Origin: Pseudomonas serbica
Lineage (GTDB): Bacteria > Pseudomonadota > Gammaproteobacteria > Pseudomonadales > Pseudomonadaceae
NCBI RefSeq assembly: GCF_028823535.1
Contig: NZ_JAQIYM010000021.1
Coordinates: forward strand, 24,976 to 88,975
Length of the DNA: 64,000 nucleotides
Direction of reading: 5' to 3'
Of the stretch, positions 51,985 through 59,938 are shown piece by piece. The translations under genes and the position numbers were made by a program. The notes below the pieces were generated by a model. It was not told where the DNA came from, did not search any database, and was given only the letters and a program-made list of their open reading frames with translations. How positions within the stretch are numbered: position 1 is the stretch's first letter; every line of letters starts with the position of its first letter.

Positions 51985-52707
51985 CTATATACCAATGGTT
52001 TGCACTTTGGACAGGGCGACACTGCCGAGCCCGGCCAGATTGAGCATCAACTCACCGCCGGTCTGGCTGATGGTCACGCTGTTGACCGTTGCCGGCAGGT
52101 TGGTGACCAGTGCCACGCCCTTGTCATCGATGGTGGTGTTCGCCGCGAAGGTATACGTCCCCGATTCGACGACCGTACCGGCATCGTCCTTGCCATCCCA
52201 GGTAAAGCTGCTGGTGCCGGCTGGCTGATCATCCAGCTTGATGGTGCGGACAGTCTTGCCATCCTTGTCGGTGATTTTCACCGCCACTTCAGCCACCGAC
52301 TGCGGTATCACAACCGAACCGGTCATACCCTTCGTGGTATCGACCACGGACTTGTCGCCCGGCGCAATGACTGAGCGCCCGACCAGTGACGAAGCCTGCA
52401 ACGCCTGAGACGAGTTGTAGTTGCCGGCGATGCCGGACACGGTATCGTTGAGCGTGGTGATGCCTTCCAGGCTGCTGAACTGCGCCAGCTGCGCCACGAA
52501 CTCGCCGTTGCCCTGAGGCTCCAGCGGGTTCTGGTTTTTCAGTTGGGTGACCAGCAACTGCAGGAACGCGTCCTTGCCCAAGGCCTTTTTGCCCGTGGCA
52601 CTACCCGCCGCCGATGCCAGGCTATCGGCATTGGTATTGGTCTTGATCGACGAATTCGCCAGGATGTCGTTGAGGCTCAAGCCACTGGTGGTATCGGTAA
52701 CACTCAT
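51985..52707 (-). CDS. flgD: Flagellar hook cap/scaffold FlgD
   Basis: 240 aa. The N-terminal FlgD signature LGKDAFLQLLVTQLKNQNPLEP...EFVAQLAQFSSLEG is clear, and the C-terminal tudor/FnIII part includes FTWDGKDDAGTVVESGTYTF. It caps the growing hook and is then discarded. It lies between flgC (15-bp gap) and flgE (31 bp). Confidence 0.97.
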   Translation of the reverse strand: MSVTDTTSGLSLNDILANSSIKTNTNADSLASAAGSATGKKALGKDAFLQLLVTQLKNQNPLEPQGNGEFVAQLAQFSSLEGITTLNDTVSGIAGNYNSSQALQASSLVGRSVIAPGDKSVVDTTKGMTGSVVIPQSVAEVAVKITDKDGKTVRTIKLDDQPAGTSSFTWDGKDDAGTVVESGTYTFAANTTIDDKGVALVTNLPATVNSVTISQTGGELMLNLAGLGSVALSKVQTIGI

Positions 52708-52722
52708 CTGAGTCGCCCCTTA

Positions 52723-53166
52723 TCACTGACCGAGGGTCAGGACCTTCTGCATCATGGTCTTGGCGGTATTCATCATTTCGGCGTTGGTCTGGAATGAACG
52801 GCTCGCAGAAATCATGTCCGCCATTTCTTCCACCACGTTGACGTTCGGGTAGTACACATAGCCCTTGGCGTCGGCAGCCGGATGGTTCGGCTCGTAGCGT
52901 GCCTCAAGGTTGCTTTGGTCCTCGACCACGCCCAGCACCTGTACGCCTTGACCGGCCGCGTCCTGATTCTGGAACAGCGAATCGCTGCCACCGGCCTGGC
53001 CTCCCTGGAACATGGTGGCGAACACCGGATGACGTGCACGGTAAGTCTGGTCGATGCTCGACGAGACAGTCTCGGCGTTGGCGATGTTCGAGGCCACGGT
53101 GTTCAAGCGCGTGGTCTGGGCACTCATGCCGCTACCGGCAATGTTGAAAACACTGGACAGGGACAT
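52723..53166 (-). CDS. flgC: Flagellar basal-body rod protein FlgC
   Basis: 147 aa. N-terminal SSVFNIAGSGMSAQTTRLNTVASNIANAETV and C-terminal NVNVVEEMADMISASRSFQTNAEMMNTAK helices are the proximal-rod pattern; NVNVVEEM is specific for FlgC. It starts 3 bp after flgB. Confidence 0.97.
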   Translation of the reverse strand: MSLSSVFNIAGSGMSAQTTRLNTVASNIANAETVSSSIDQTYRARHPVFATMFQGGQAGGSDSLFQNQDAAGQGVQVLGVVEDQSNLEARYEPNHPAADAKGYVYYPNVNVVEEMADMISASRSFQTNAEMMNTAKTMMQKVLTLGQ

Positions 53167-53169
53167 GAA

Positions 53170-53577
53170 TTACTCTCCGCGCAGGGCTGACACCAGCCCT
53201 TTGAATTTGCTGTTGAGCAGGGTGAAGCTGGCCTGGAAATTGACCGAGTTTTCCGCGTAGTTCGACTGTTCCAACTGAGCGTCCACGGTGTTCTGGTCGA
53301 TCGACGGTTGCATCGGCGTGCGGTACATCAGCGACTCGTCGCCATTGCCCAGGCCCTGGGCTTCGATATGACGGCTGTTGGTCATGTTCAAGGCGAAGGT
53401 GCTGTTCTTGGCTTTGTCGTTCTGCGCCTCGAGCACTTTCGAGAACTCCAGGTCCCGCGCCTTGTAGTTCGGGGTGTCGGCGTTGGCAATGTTGTTGGCC
53501 AGGACTTCGGCACGCTGGGCGCGGAAGCCCAATGCCTTTTCGTGAATACCGAGCGCTTTATCGAAGCTGATGCTCAT
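53170..53577 (-). CDS. flgB: Flagellar basal-body rod protein FlgB
   Basis: 135 aa proximal rod protein. It contains ALGFRAQRAEVLANNIANADTPNYKARDLEF and a C-terminal VDAQLEQSNYAENSVNFQASFTLLNSKFKGL helix. ATG at 53577 gives MSISFDKALG. It is first of flgBCDE and has a sigma-54 promoter about 45 bp upstream of its start. Confidence 0.96.
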   Translation of the reverse strand: MSISFDKALGIHEKALGFRAQRAEVLANNIANADTPNYKARDLEFSKVLEAQNDKAKNSTFALNMTNSRHIEAQGLGNGDESLMYRTPMQPSIDQNTVDAQLEQSNYAENSVNFQASFTLLNSKFKGLVSALRGE

Positions 53578-53620
53578 GTCGGGAAACCTTCGGGTGCCTG
53601 ATTTTTCGTAGGATGGACAT

Positions 53621-53638
53621 AGCAAGCGTCATGCCAAT
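53621..53638 (-). promoter_or_regulatory. Sigma-54 promoter of flgBCDE
   Basis: Minus strand TTGGCATG-ACGC-TTGCT: one mismatch to TGGCACG-N4-TTGC, GG and GC separated by 10 bases. It is placed 45-60 bp before the flgB start. RpoN/FleQ control of flgBCDE is known in Pseudomonas. Confidence 0.85.
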
Positions 53639-53643
53639 TAAGA

Positions 53644-53665
53644 AAACCCCGTAAACCGGGGCTTT
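53644..53665 (-). terminator. Hairpin with T-run immediately upstream of the flgB promoter
   Basis: Minus strand CCCCG-GTTTA-CGGGG followed by TTTTCTT, a compact terminator that ends 6 bp before the -24 element of flgB. Confidence 0.65.
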
Positions 53666-53767
53666 GCGGGCACCGGCCCCTGCGGCAACGACAGAAAAGC
53701 GGCAACCGGTTTCCGCTGGCTGCCGCTTTTCTGCCGCTTGGCACGGTCGAAAGGACACTGCCGCCCC

Positions 53768-53856
53768 TGTAGGAGCAGGCTTGCCAGCGAAAGCGGTGTG
53801 TCAGCAATTTAGATGTCGGCTGACACCACGTCTTCGCGGGCAAGCCAGCTCCCACA
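53768..53856. repeat. REPIN variant between cheR and flgB
   Basis: TGTAGGAGCAGGCTTGCCAG arm and a GGCAAGCCAGCTCCCACA arm in inverted orientation. The inner TAGATGTCGGCTGACACCA is like that of the other REPINs. The arm sequence is a subfamily (AGGAGCAGGC) distinct from GGGAGCGGGC. Confidence 0.75.
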
Positions 53857-53892
53857 AGGGGCAAGCGCTACCGGCAGAAATCATCAGGCATA

Positions 53893-53924
53893 AAAAACGG
53901 GAGCCCCTGAGGACTCCCGTTTTC
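53893..53924 (-). terminator. Terminator of cheV-cheR
   Basis: AAAACGGGAG / CTCCCGTTTT arms with AAAAAA on the plus side, 16 bp past the cheR stop. Confidence 0.9.
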
Positions 53925-53939
53925 CATACACCAATAAAA

Positions 53940-54767
53940 TCATTTCGCCTGGTAAATAATCCCCGGGCTGCACTGGACCATCTGGTAATGATCCGGCAAT
54001 CCGTTCAACGCTTCGGAAGCACCGAGGAACAGATAACCGCCCGGCTTCAAAGTGCTGTGAATGCGCAACAGGATGTCCTTCTTCACCTCGGCGGAGAAGT
54101 AGATCAGCACGTTGCGACAGAACACGATGTCGAACTTGCCAAGGCTCGCGTAGCTGTCCAGCAGGTTGAAGGAACGAAACTCTACGCGGCTCTTGATCGG
54201 CGCCTTGATAGCCCAGCGTCCCGGCCCCTTGGGATCGAAATAACGCTGCAGCCGCTCCGGTGACAGGCCGCGACCGATGGCCAGGCTGTCGTACTCGCCT
54301 GTCTTGCAATTGTTCAGCATGGTGCCCGACAGGTCGGTGGCCACAATCTGCACGCCCATTCTCAACTGCCCGGGATTGAACCGCTCGAACTCATCGATGG
54401 ACATCGACAGCGAATACGGTTCCTGACCCGACGAGCATGCCGCCGACCAGATCCGCAGACGCTGGCCGGGACTGGCCTTGATCGCTTCGGGCAGCACCTT
54501 GTTCTTCAAGACTTCAAACGGATAGGTATCACGAAACCACAGGGTTTCGTTGGTCGTCATCGCATCCACGACCATTTCGCGCAACCCGCTGCGCGGTTGG
54601 GTCTGAATGCGCTGGACCAGCTCACCCAGGGACTTGATGCCCTGCTGCTCCATCAGTTTGTTGAGACGGCTGGAGACCAGGTACTGCTTGTTTTCACCGA
54701 GCAAAATGCCACAGGCTTTTTCCAGGAACACCCGGAACTGTTCGAAATCCAAATTACCCGTAGACAA
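53940..54767 (-). CDS. cheR: Chemotaxis protein methyltransferase CheR
   Basis: 275 aa. The N-terminal helical domain has FEQFRVFLEKACGILLGENKQYLVSSRL. The SAM-dependent domain has AMTTNETLWFRDTYPF, RIWSAACSSGQEPYSLSM and FDIVFCRNVLIYF. It methylates chemoreceptor glutamates. It follows cheV with a 46-bp gap; the position cheV-cheR near flgA suggests the flagellum-linked CheR1. Confidence 0.96.
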   Translation of the reverse strand: MSTGNLDFEQFRVFLEKACGILLGENKQYLVSSRLNKLMEQQGIKSLGELVQRIQTQPRSGLREMVVDAMTTNETLWFRDTYPFEVLKNKVLPEAIKASPGQRLRIWSAACSSGQEPYSLSMSIDEFERFNPGQLRMGVQIVATDLSGTMLNNCKTGEYDSLAIGRGLSPERLQRYFDPKGPGRWAIKAPIKSRVEFRSFNLLDSYASLGKFDIVFCRNVLIYFSAEVKKDILLRIHSTLKPGGYLFLGASEALNGLPDHYQMVQCSPGIIYQAK

Positions 54768-54813
54768 TGCTGCCGCCTCTAAAATCGTGTTGACTGCCGG
54801 GGGCCGAACGCCC

Positions 54814-55746
54814 CTAGCTGATGTCTGCTGCCTTGATCCGGTCGACTACCCGGGATGCCAGGTCATCAGGGCGGAATTTGGCCAGGAAGTCATCGGCACC
54901 GACTTTCCTGACCATCGCCTGATTGAACACACCTGACAACGAAGTATGCAGGATGATATGAAGCTTTTGCATGCGCGGGTCGTTGCGGATCTCAGCCGTC
55001 AGGGTATATCCGTCCATTTCCGGCATCTCGATGTCGGAAATCATCATCAGGAACTCCTCCTCCGGCCGCTTGCCCTCGTCGACCAGTTTGCGCAGGTAAT
55101 CCAGCGCTTGCCGGCCGTCGTTCAACGCCACCACCTCGACACCGACCGTTTGCAGGCAACGGGTCACCTGCTTGCGCGCCACCGACGAGTCATCGACCGT
55201 CAGCACACGCAAGGAAAGCGCCTTGTGCTGGGTCTCGACATCGATCACACCGGCGGAAATCGCTTCCGGCGTCGGCGCCACTTCCGCCAGCACCTTCTCG
55301 ACGTCGATGATCTCGACCAGTTGGTTATCAACCCGAGTCACCGCCGTCAGGTAGTGATCGCGCCCCGTGCCCTTGGGTGGCGGATGAATCTCCTCCCAGT
55401 TCATGTTGACGATGCGTTCCACCGAGCGCACCAGGAATCCCTGGGTCTTGGTGTTGTATTCCGTGATGATCACGAAGGGATTGCCCTTGTCCTTCAAGCC
55501 ACCGGAACCGGTCGCCATCGCCAGGTCAAGGATCGGAATCGTTGCCCCCCGAATATTCGCCACGCCACACACGACAGGACTGGACTTGGGCATCAACGTC
55601 AGCTTGGGGCATTGCAACACCTCTCGCACCTTGAACACGTTGATCCCATACAGCTGCTGGCCGTCGAGACGGAACAACAGCAACTCAAGGCGATTCTGCC
55701 CCACCAGTTGCGTGCGCTGGTTTACCGAATCCATTACACCAGCCAT
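54814..55746 (-). CDS. cheV: Chemotaxis coupling protein CheV
   Basis: 310 aa fusion. An N-terminal CheW domain (ELLLFRLDGQQLYGINVFKVREVLQ, VCGVANIRGATIPILDL) is followed by a receiver (LTVDDSSVARKQVTRCL, phospho-Asp in MMISDIEMPEMDGYTL, KVGADDFLAKF). It couples receptors to CheA with phosphorylation-dependent adaptation. It is divergent from flgA with an 82-bp gap. Confidence 0.96.
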   Translation of the reverse strand: MAGVMDSVNQRTQLVGQNRLELLLFRLDGQQLYGINVFKVREVLQCPKLTLMPKSSPVVCGVANIRGATIPILDLAMATGSGGLKDKGNPFVIITEYNTKTQGFLVRSVERIVNMNWEEIHPPPKGTGRDHYLTAVTRVDNQLVEIIDVEKVLAEVAPTPEAISAGVIDVETQHKALSLRVLTVDDSSVARKQVTRCLQTVGVEVVALNDGRQALDYLRKLVDEGKRPEEEFLMMISDIEMPEMDGYTLTAEIRNDPRMQKLHIILHTSLSGVFNQAMVRKVGADDFLAKFRPDDLASRVVDRIKAADIS

Positions 55747-55800
55747 GCCTGACTCCTACGCCAACGCTAAGTGTTGTTGCGACGCGCCTCCATCACTAAA

Positions 55801-55816
55801 CGGCACGGCGCTTGCT
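55801..55816 (+). promoter_or_regulatory. Sigma-54 promoter of flgA
   Basis: CGGCACG-GCGC-TTGC: only the first base departs from TGGCACG-N4-TTGC, with the GG-N10-GC spacing. It lies just 13-28 bp before the flgA ATG, so the leader would be very short or the true start slightly downstream. Confidence 0.75.
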
Positions 55817-55828
55817 TTTTATCTTGTC

Positions 55829-56590
55829 ATGAACACAGAACCGACATTTTTCCGCCGTCTGACCACCCCATGCCGCCAATGGCTCGGGGTGCTGTCGGCC
55901 GTTTGCCTGTTCAACGCTGGCAGCCCTGCCCTTGCTGACGCGGTTACCTTGCCTGACATGCTTATCGGCGTCACCCAGGGCTTTCTTGAATTCACCGTAG
56001 AGGACTATCTGGCGACCAGTCAAACCTCAGGTCGCTACGAGATCCAGGTGAATCCACTCGATCCGCGCCTGCGCATGCCGATGTGTGACAAGGAATTGAC
56101 AGCCACCCTGGAGAGTCCGGCCAAGCCTTTGGGCCGCGTAACGGTCAAGGTTCGCTGCGAGGGAACATCCCCCTGGACCGTCTTCGTGCCCGCTCAAGTA
56201 CGCCTGTTTCGCGAGGTTGTCACCACCACCCGGCCCCTGCGTCGCGCCGGCATTGTCGAACCGCAAGACGTCATGCTGCGTGAGCGCGATATCAGCCTGC
56301 TCAACCAGGGTTACCTGACATCCGTGGACCAGGCCGTGGGCCAGCGACTTACCCGACCAATGGTCAATGATCAGGTCATCAGCCTGGTGCACATCGAACA
56401 GGCGGAAGTCATACGCAAGGGCGACCAGGTGGTGATTACCGCCCGCAGTGGTACGCTCAGCGTGCGAATGCCCGGCGAGGCATTGGCAGGGGGTGGCCTG
56501 AGCGAACAGATTCGAGTCAAGAACCTCAATTCCAAACGGGTCATCAAGGCTCAGGTCATTGCGCCGGGCCAGGTGGAAGTGTCCATGTAG
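55829..56590 (+). CDS. flgA: Flagellar P-ring assembly chaperone FlgA
   Basis: 253 aa. A signal peptide (WLGVLSAVCLFNAGSPALADA) is followed by a periplasmic region with CDKELTATLESPAKPLGRVTVKVRC and a C-terminal SAF domain (RRAGIVEPQDVMLRERDIS, GLSEQIRVKNLNSKRVIKAQVIAPGQVEV). It helps FlgI assemble. It is the first gene of flgA-flgM-flgN on this strand. The longer upstream open frame overlaps cheV and has no ribosome site. Confidence 0.95.
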   Translation: MNTEPTFFRRLTTPCRQWLGVLSAVCLFNAGSPALADAVTLPDMLIGVTQGFLEFTVEDYLATSQTSGRYEIQVNPLDPRLRMPMCDKELTATLESPAKPLGRVTVKVRCEGTSPWTVFVPAQVRLFREVVTTTRPLRRAGIVEPQDVMLRERDISLLNQGYLTSVDQAVGQRLTRPMVNDQVISLVHIEQAEVIRKGDQVVITARSGTLSVRMPGEALAGGGLSEQIRVKNLNSKRVIKAQVIAPGQVEVSM

Positions 56591-56694
56591 GGCTCAACGG
56601 GAGTGAAGAAGTGGCGCCGACCTCGGCGGTTCCCTAAACTGTGAGCCAGGCAAGGCAAGCGCTGGCGCGCGCACGCTCATTTGATAAATGAGCC

Positions 56695-56721
56695 TAAAGT
56701 TTTTCAGGGAATGGCCGAAAA
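56695..56721 (+). promoter_or_regulatory. Sigma-28 (FliA) promoter of flgMN
   Basis: TAAA, 15-bp spacer, GCCGAAAA: one mismatch to the consensus TAAA-N15-GCCGATAA. It lies 37 bp before the flgM ATG. Sigma-28 thus transcribes its own antagonist, the standard late-class arrangement. Confidence 0.85.
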
Positions 56722-56757
56722 CATGGCAAGCGTCCAAATTCCCCAGAGGTTTTTACC

Positions 56758-57084
56758 ATGGTCATCGATTTCAGCCGATTGAACAGCTCCCCGTCGCTCA
56801 CGGGCAGTACACGTACCAGCGCCGCCAGGGAAACTGCCGAAACCGGCAAGCCTGCCGAGCCTGCTATCCCGGCCGAACAGGCCAGTACCGTCAAAAGCGG
56901 AGAGTCGGTACACCTGAGCAATGAGGCGCAACAGTTGCAGAAGATCACCGATACGCTGCGCGATCAGCCTGTCGTCGACAAGTCCCGAGTGGCCGAGTTG
57001 AAAGCAGCCATCGCCGATGGCAGCTATAAAGTCGACAGCAACCGTGTAGCCAGCAAACTGCTCAACTTCGAAGCCCAGCGCTAG
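56758..57084 (+). CDS. flgM: Anti-sigma-28 factor FlgM
   Basis: 108 aa, mostly disordered, with the common start MVIDFSRLNSSP and a C-terminal sigma-binding half (VHLSNEAQQLQKITDTL...VDKSRVAELKAAIADGSYKVDSNRVASKLL). It holds FliA until it is exported through the completed hook. It follows flgA after 167 bp with its own sigma-28 promoter and precedes flgN. Confidence 0.96.
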   Translation: MVIDFSRLNSSPSLTGSTRTSAARETAETGKPAEPAIPAEQASTVKSGESVHLSNEAQQLQKITDTLRDQPVVDKSRVAELKAAIADGSYKVDSNRVASKLLNFEAQR

Positions 57085-57130
57085 GCCTCGGCCCGCGCTG
57101 GCTTTTGGACGCTTAAACCCAAGGCCAGCC

Positions 57131-57598
57131 ATGCACGATACTAATTTACTGCAACTGATCACCGACGACCTTGCTCCAGCGCAACGTTTGCTGGAGTTAC
57201 TGCGCACCGAATCCCTCGCCTTGCATGGCCGTGACATGCAGTTGCTGGAAGAGATTCTGGCGCAGAAGCAGGCAATGATCATCGAGCTCGAGCAGCATGG
57301 CCGTAAGCGCACCGAGATTCTCACCCGCCTGAACCTGCCAGCCAACCGCAGCGGGCTGGAGCAGCTGGCCAGTCAATCGAGCGTCGGCGATGCATTGCTG
57401 GCGCAAAGCGATGTGCTGACCGACCTTCTGGCCCAATGCCACGCCGCCAACGCCAAAAATGGACAATCGATCCTGGTACAGCAGGCCGCCACGGCCACCC
57501 AGCTGAGAATCCTTAACGGCGGTGAACACCCCGCGCTCTATGACGCCAGCGGATCATTCTCCAGGCTTGTGAAACCACGCCCGCTCAGTCAGGCTTGA
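57131..57598 (+). CDS. flgN: Flagellar export chaperone FlgN
   Basis: 155 aa all-helical cytoplasmic protein. DLAPAQRLLELLRTESLALHGRDMQLLEEILAQKQAMIIELEQHGRKR is the FlgN coiled-coil region. It binds hook-filament junction proteins FlgK and FlgL before export. It lies 46 bp after flgM, in the same transcript. Confidence 0.94.
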   Translation: MHDTNLLQLITDDLAPAQRLLELLRTESLALHGRDMQLLEEILAQKQAMIIELEQHGRKRTEILTRLNLPANRSGLEQLASQSSVGDALLAQSDVLTDLLAQCHAANAKNGQSILVQQAATATQLRILNGGEHPALYDASGSFSRLVKPRPLSQA

Positions 57599-57689
57599 GC
57601 CTGGCGATAAGCACACTCTATCAAGACGCGAAACATGCTGGCAAAATGCCGCTAGCCGTAGTCAAAATTTGTCTGGAGATTGATTAACC

Positions 57690-58436
57690 GTGTCCAATGC
57701 CTTAAACGCGGAAGATGCGCCGCAGCCACCCAAGGTGCTCAGCACCCCCCTGGAAATCTCCGGCAATTTGCGCCAGCTCCTAGACAGCCATGACCCGCTG
57801 ATCATCACGTTCCACGAGCGCAGCCAGCGCTTCCAGAGTTATCTGGTGGACCTGGATCGTGAACGCAACATGATTGCCCTGGACGAAATGATTCCCCGCG
57901 ATGGCGAACGTTTCCTGCTGGCCGGCGAACCCTATAAGGTCGAAGGTTTTCATGAAGGTGTGCGCATCGCGTGGGAAAGCAATGGCCAGCTGAGCATCGA
58001 CGAATCCAATGGCAGCCGTTGCTACCGTGGCACCCTGCCCGATGAGGTCGTCTATCACCAGCGGCGCAATGCATTCCGTGCTGCCTTGAAACTGGCGCAA
58101 CTGGTCAACGTTAATCTGGACGGTGAAAAGCTCAAGGCATCGATCAGCGGCAAGCTGCTGGACATTTCCGCCACCGGCTGCAAGTTGCGCTTCGAGGGCG
58201 ACATCACCGGCAGCCTGCAGTTGGGTCAGGTCTACGACCGTTTCAACGCCGACTTGCCCTTCGGCAAAATGACGGCGCCGGTCGAACTGCGCTACCTGCA
58301 CTTCGAAGAAAAGATCTCCACCACTTTCGCCGGCGTGCGCTTCCACAACATGAGCGGGCTGGTGCAGCGTCAGGTCGAGCGGTTCGTCTACCAGCTGCAA
58401 CGCGAAGCGCGGCGCTTCGATAAAGACGACTTCTGA
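57690..58436 (+). CDS. flgZ: PilZ-domain flagellar brake protein (YcgR/FlgZ)
   Basis: 248 aa. The N-terminal YcgR domain covers about residues 18-120 (SGNLRQLLDSHDPLIITFHERSQRFQSYLVDLDRERNMIALDEM). The C-terminal PilZ domain has the c-di-GMP motifs RRNAFR and DISATGCKLRF. It slows or biases the motor when c-di-GMP is high. The start is GTG at 57690 with GGAG upstream. It is known as FlgZ in P. fluorescens. A terminator follows. Confidence 0.95.
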   Translation: MSNALNAEDAPQPPKVLSTPLEISGNLRQLLDSHDPLIITFHERSQRFQSYLVDLDRERNMIALDEMIPRDGERFLLAGEPYKVEGFHEGVRIAWESNGQLSIDESNGSRCYRGTLPDEVVYHQRRNAFRAALKLAQLVNVNLDGEKLKASISGKLLDISATGCKLRFEGDITGSLQLGQVYDRFNADLPFGKMTAPVELRYLHFEEKISTTFAGVRFHNMSGLVQRQVERFVYQLQREARRFDKDDF

Positions 58437-58451
58437 GACAACGTCTCCAGC

Positions 58452-58498
58452 AAAAAAAAAACGGGCAGCTCCTTGTGGTGACTGCCCGTTTTTTTTAC
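58452..58498. terminator. Bidirectional terminator between flgZ and the MFS gene
   Basis: ACGGGCAG / CTGCCCGT arms, with an A10 run before and a T9 run after, between convergent genes. Confidence 0.92.
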
Positions 58499-58506
58499 CT
58501 GAATTA

Positions 58507-59934
58507 TTATGGCCTGGCTTCGGTAAAACTCTGCTCCCTGCCTGAATCCGGTTCCTGAGGCGGTTGATCCGTTTCCGGCTCAGACTCCGGTTGCGCACTC
58601 GGCTCGGGAGAAACCGGATTCTGCATCTGGTCCTGTACCACCTGCTCATCCACCCGCGGATCGAGGGCCGCCACCAGAGGCGAACTCGACATACTGTCCG
58701 GCATGGCGACGTGATGCAGCGGAGCGTCGTCCACCTGGTGCAGGTTGGTCACCGCTTTCGGACGAATTCGCCACACCAGCACCAACGCAAAGAAACTGAA
58801 GAATGCATAGAGCATCTGGCTGCCGAACAACTTCATCAACACACCCGCCACCAGCGGCCCGATGCTGGCACCCACGCCGTAGGTCACCAGCAACATTGCC
58901 GTCAACGATACCCGCCGATCGCCCTCGACATGGTCATTGGAGAAAGCCACTGCCAACGGATACAGGCAGAACTGGACCAACGAGCAAAGGAACCCGGCGA
59001 CGAAAAGAACCTCCAGCGGCACCTGCTCCATGATCGCCAGGGGCAAGGCGGCCAACGCCAGGCTGAATGCAAAGCAGCGGATCAACAGCGCCCGGTCATA
59101 GCGATCGGATAACCATCCCAATGGCCACTGCACCAGCAGCCCGGCAAAAATGCAGCTACCCATGAACAGGCCGACCTGCTCCGTGGACAATCCTTGCTGA
59201 GAGGCGTACAGCGGCGCCAGGCCGTAGAAGGAACCGACAATCAACCCAGCCCCCAGGACGGTACTCAATGACTGCGGCACGCGTTTCAAAAAGAACCGCG
59301 GCTCCATGGGCGCGGGATGCAAAGGCGCCGGGTGAATCCGTCGGGTCAGGGCCACCGGCACCAGGCACAGGGTGAAACAGAGCGCCACCAGCATCAGCAG
59401 TTCCAGGCCCAGGCCCGGGTGCATGACCAGGATCAACTGGCCCAGCACCAACCCCAAGTAGGAGGCGATCATGTAGCCGCTGAACACCAGCCCGCGCTGC
59501 TTGGCTTCGGCCTGCTCGTTGAGCCAACTCTCGATGACCATGTACTGGCACATCATGCCAAGACCGACGATCACCCGCAGGAACAACCAGGCAGGCAACC
59601 AGTTCACCAGGCCATGGCCCAGTACCGCCGCGCCGACGATCCCGGCACAGGCCGAGTACGCTCGTATATGTCCGACCCGGGCAATCAACCGATGGCCGAT
59701 CTTGCCACCCAGTACCAGGCCGAAATAGTTGGCCGCCATCAACGCACCGACCCACAGGCTGTCGACATGATCGGCAGCCAGGCGCAACGCCAGGTAAGTA
59801 CTCAACAGGCCCGAGCCGATCAACATCATCAGCGAAGCGAAATAAAGCGCTCGAAAGGACTTCCAGATTTGGCGCAACGAGCGGCTCCTTGCAGTGAGTG
59901 ACGGGCTATTCAAACGATAGCCCGGTGTCGACAT
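58507..59934 (-). CDS. MFS transporter (YcaD-like)
   Basis: 475 aa with 12 membrane helices between about residues 28 and 400, then an unusual hydrophilic C-terminal tail of about 75 residues rich in Pro, Glu, Ser and Asp. MFS motif A variants are GGKIGHRLIARVGH and GWLSDRYDRALLI. The substrate is not predictable. It starts 4 bp after the stop of the glutamine synthetase-like gene, so it may transport a related amine or amino acid (inference). ATG at 59934 has no strong ribosome site. Confidence 0.85.
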   Translation of the reverse strand: MSTPGYRLNSPSLTARSRSLRQIWKSFRALYFASLMMLIGSGLLSTYLALRLAADHVDSLWVGALMAANYFGLVLGGKIGHRLIARVGHIRAYSACAGIVGAAVLGHGLVNWLPAWLFLRVIVGLGMMCQYMVIESWLNEQAEAKQRGLVFSGYMIASYLGLVLGQLILVMHPGLGLELLMLVALCFTLCLVPVALTRRIHPAPLHPAPMEPRFFLKRVPQSLSTVLGAGLIVGSFYGLAPLYASQQGLSTEQVGLFMGSCIFAGLLVQWPLGWLSDRYDRALLIRCFAFSLALAALPLAIMEQVPLEVLFVAGFLCSLVQFCLYPLAVAFSNDHVEGDRRVSLTAMLLVTYGVGASIGPLVAGVLMKLFGSQMLYAFFSFFALVLVWRIRPKAVTNLHQVDDAPLHHVAMPDSMSSSPLVAALDPRVDEQVVQDQMQNPVSPEPSAQPESEPETDQPPQEPDSGREQSFTEARP

Positions 59935-59938
59935 TTCG

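Larger units (their letters stand above)
53578..53939. other. Insulated gap between cheR and flgB
   Basis: No gene is visible. Reading on the minus strand from cheR it contains in order a terminator, a REPIN, a 13-bp hairpin (53692-53733, arms CAGAAAAGCGGCA and complement), a second terminator-like hairpin, and the flgB sigma-54 promoter. This stacking should stop cheV-cheR read-through into flgB. Confidence 0.7.

Noticed and set aside
55403..55828. Upstream extension of the flgA frame through cheV
   Set aside because: It overlaps most of cheV, has no ribosome site, and a proper signal peptide begins at the ATG at 55829.
57619..57660. TCAAG...GCCGCTA as a second sigma-28 promoter before flgZ
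   Set aside because: The -10-like part diverges and the spacing is about 20 bp rather than the required length; not convincing.
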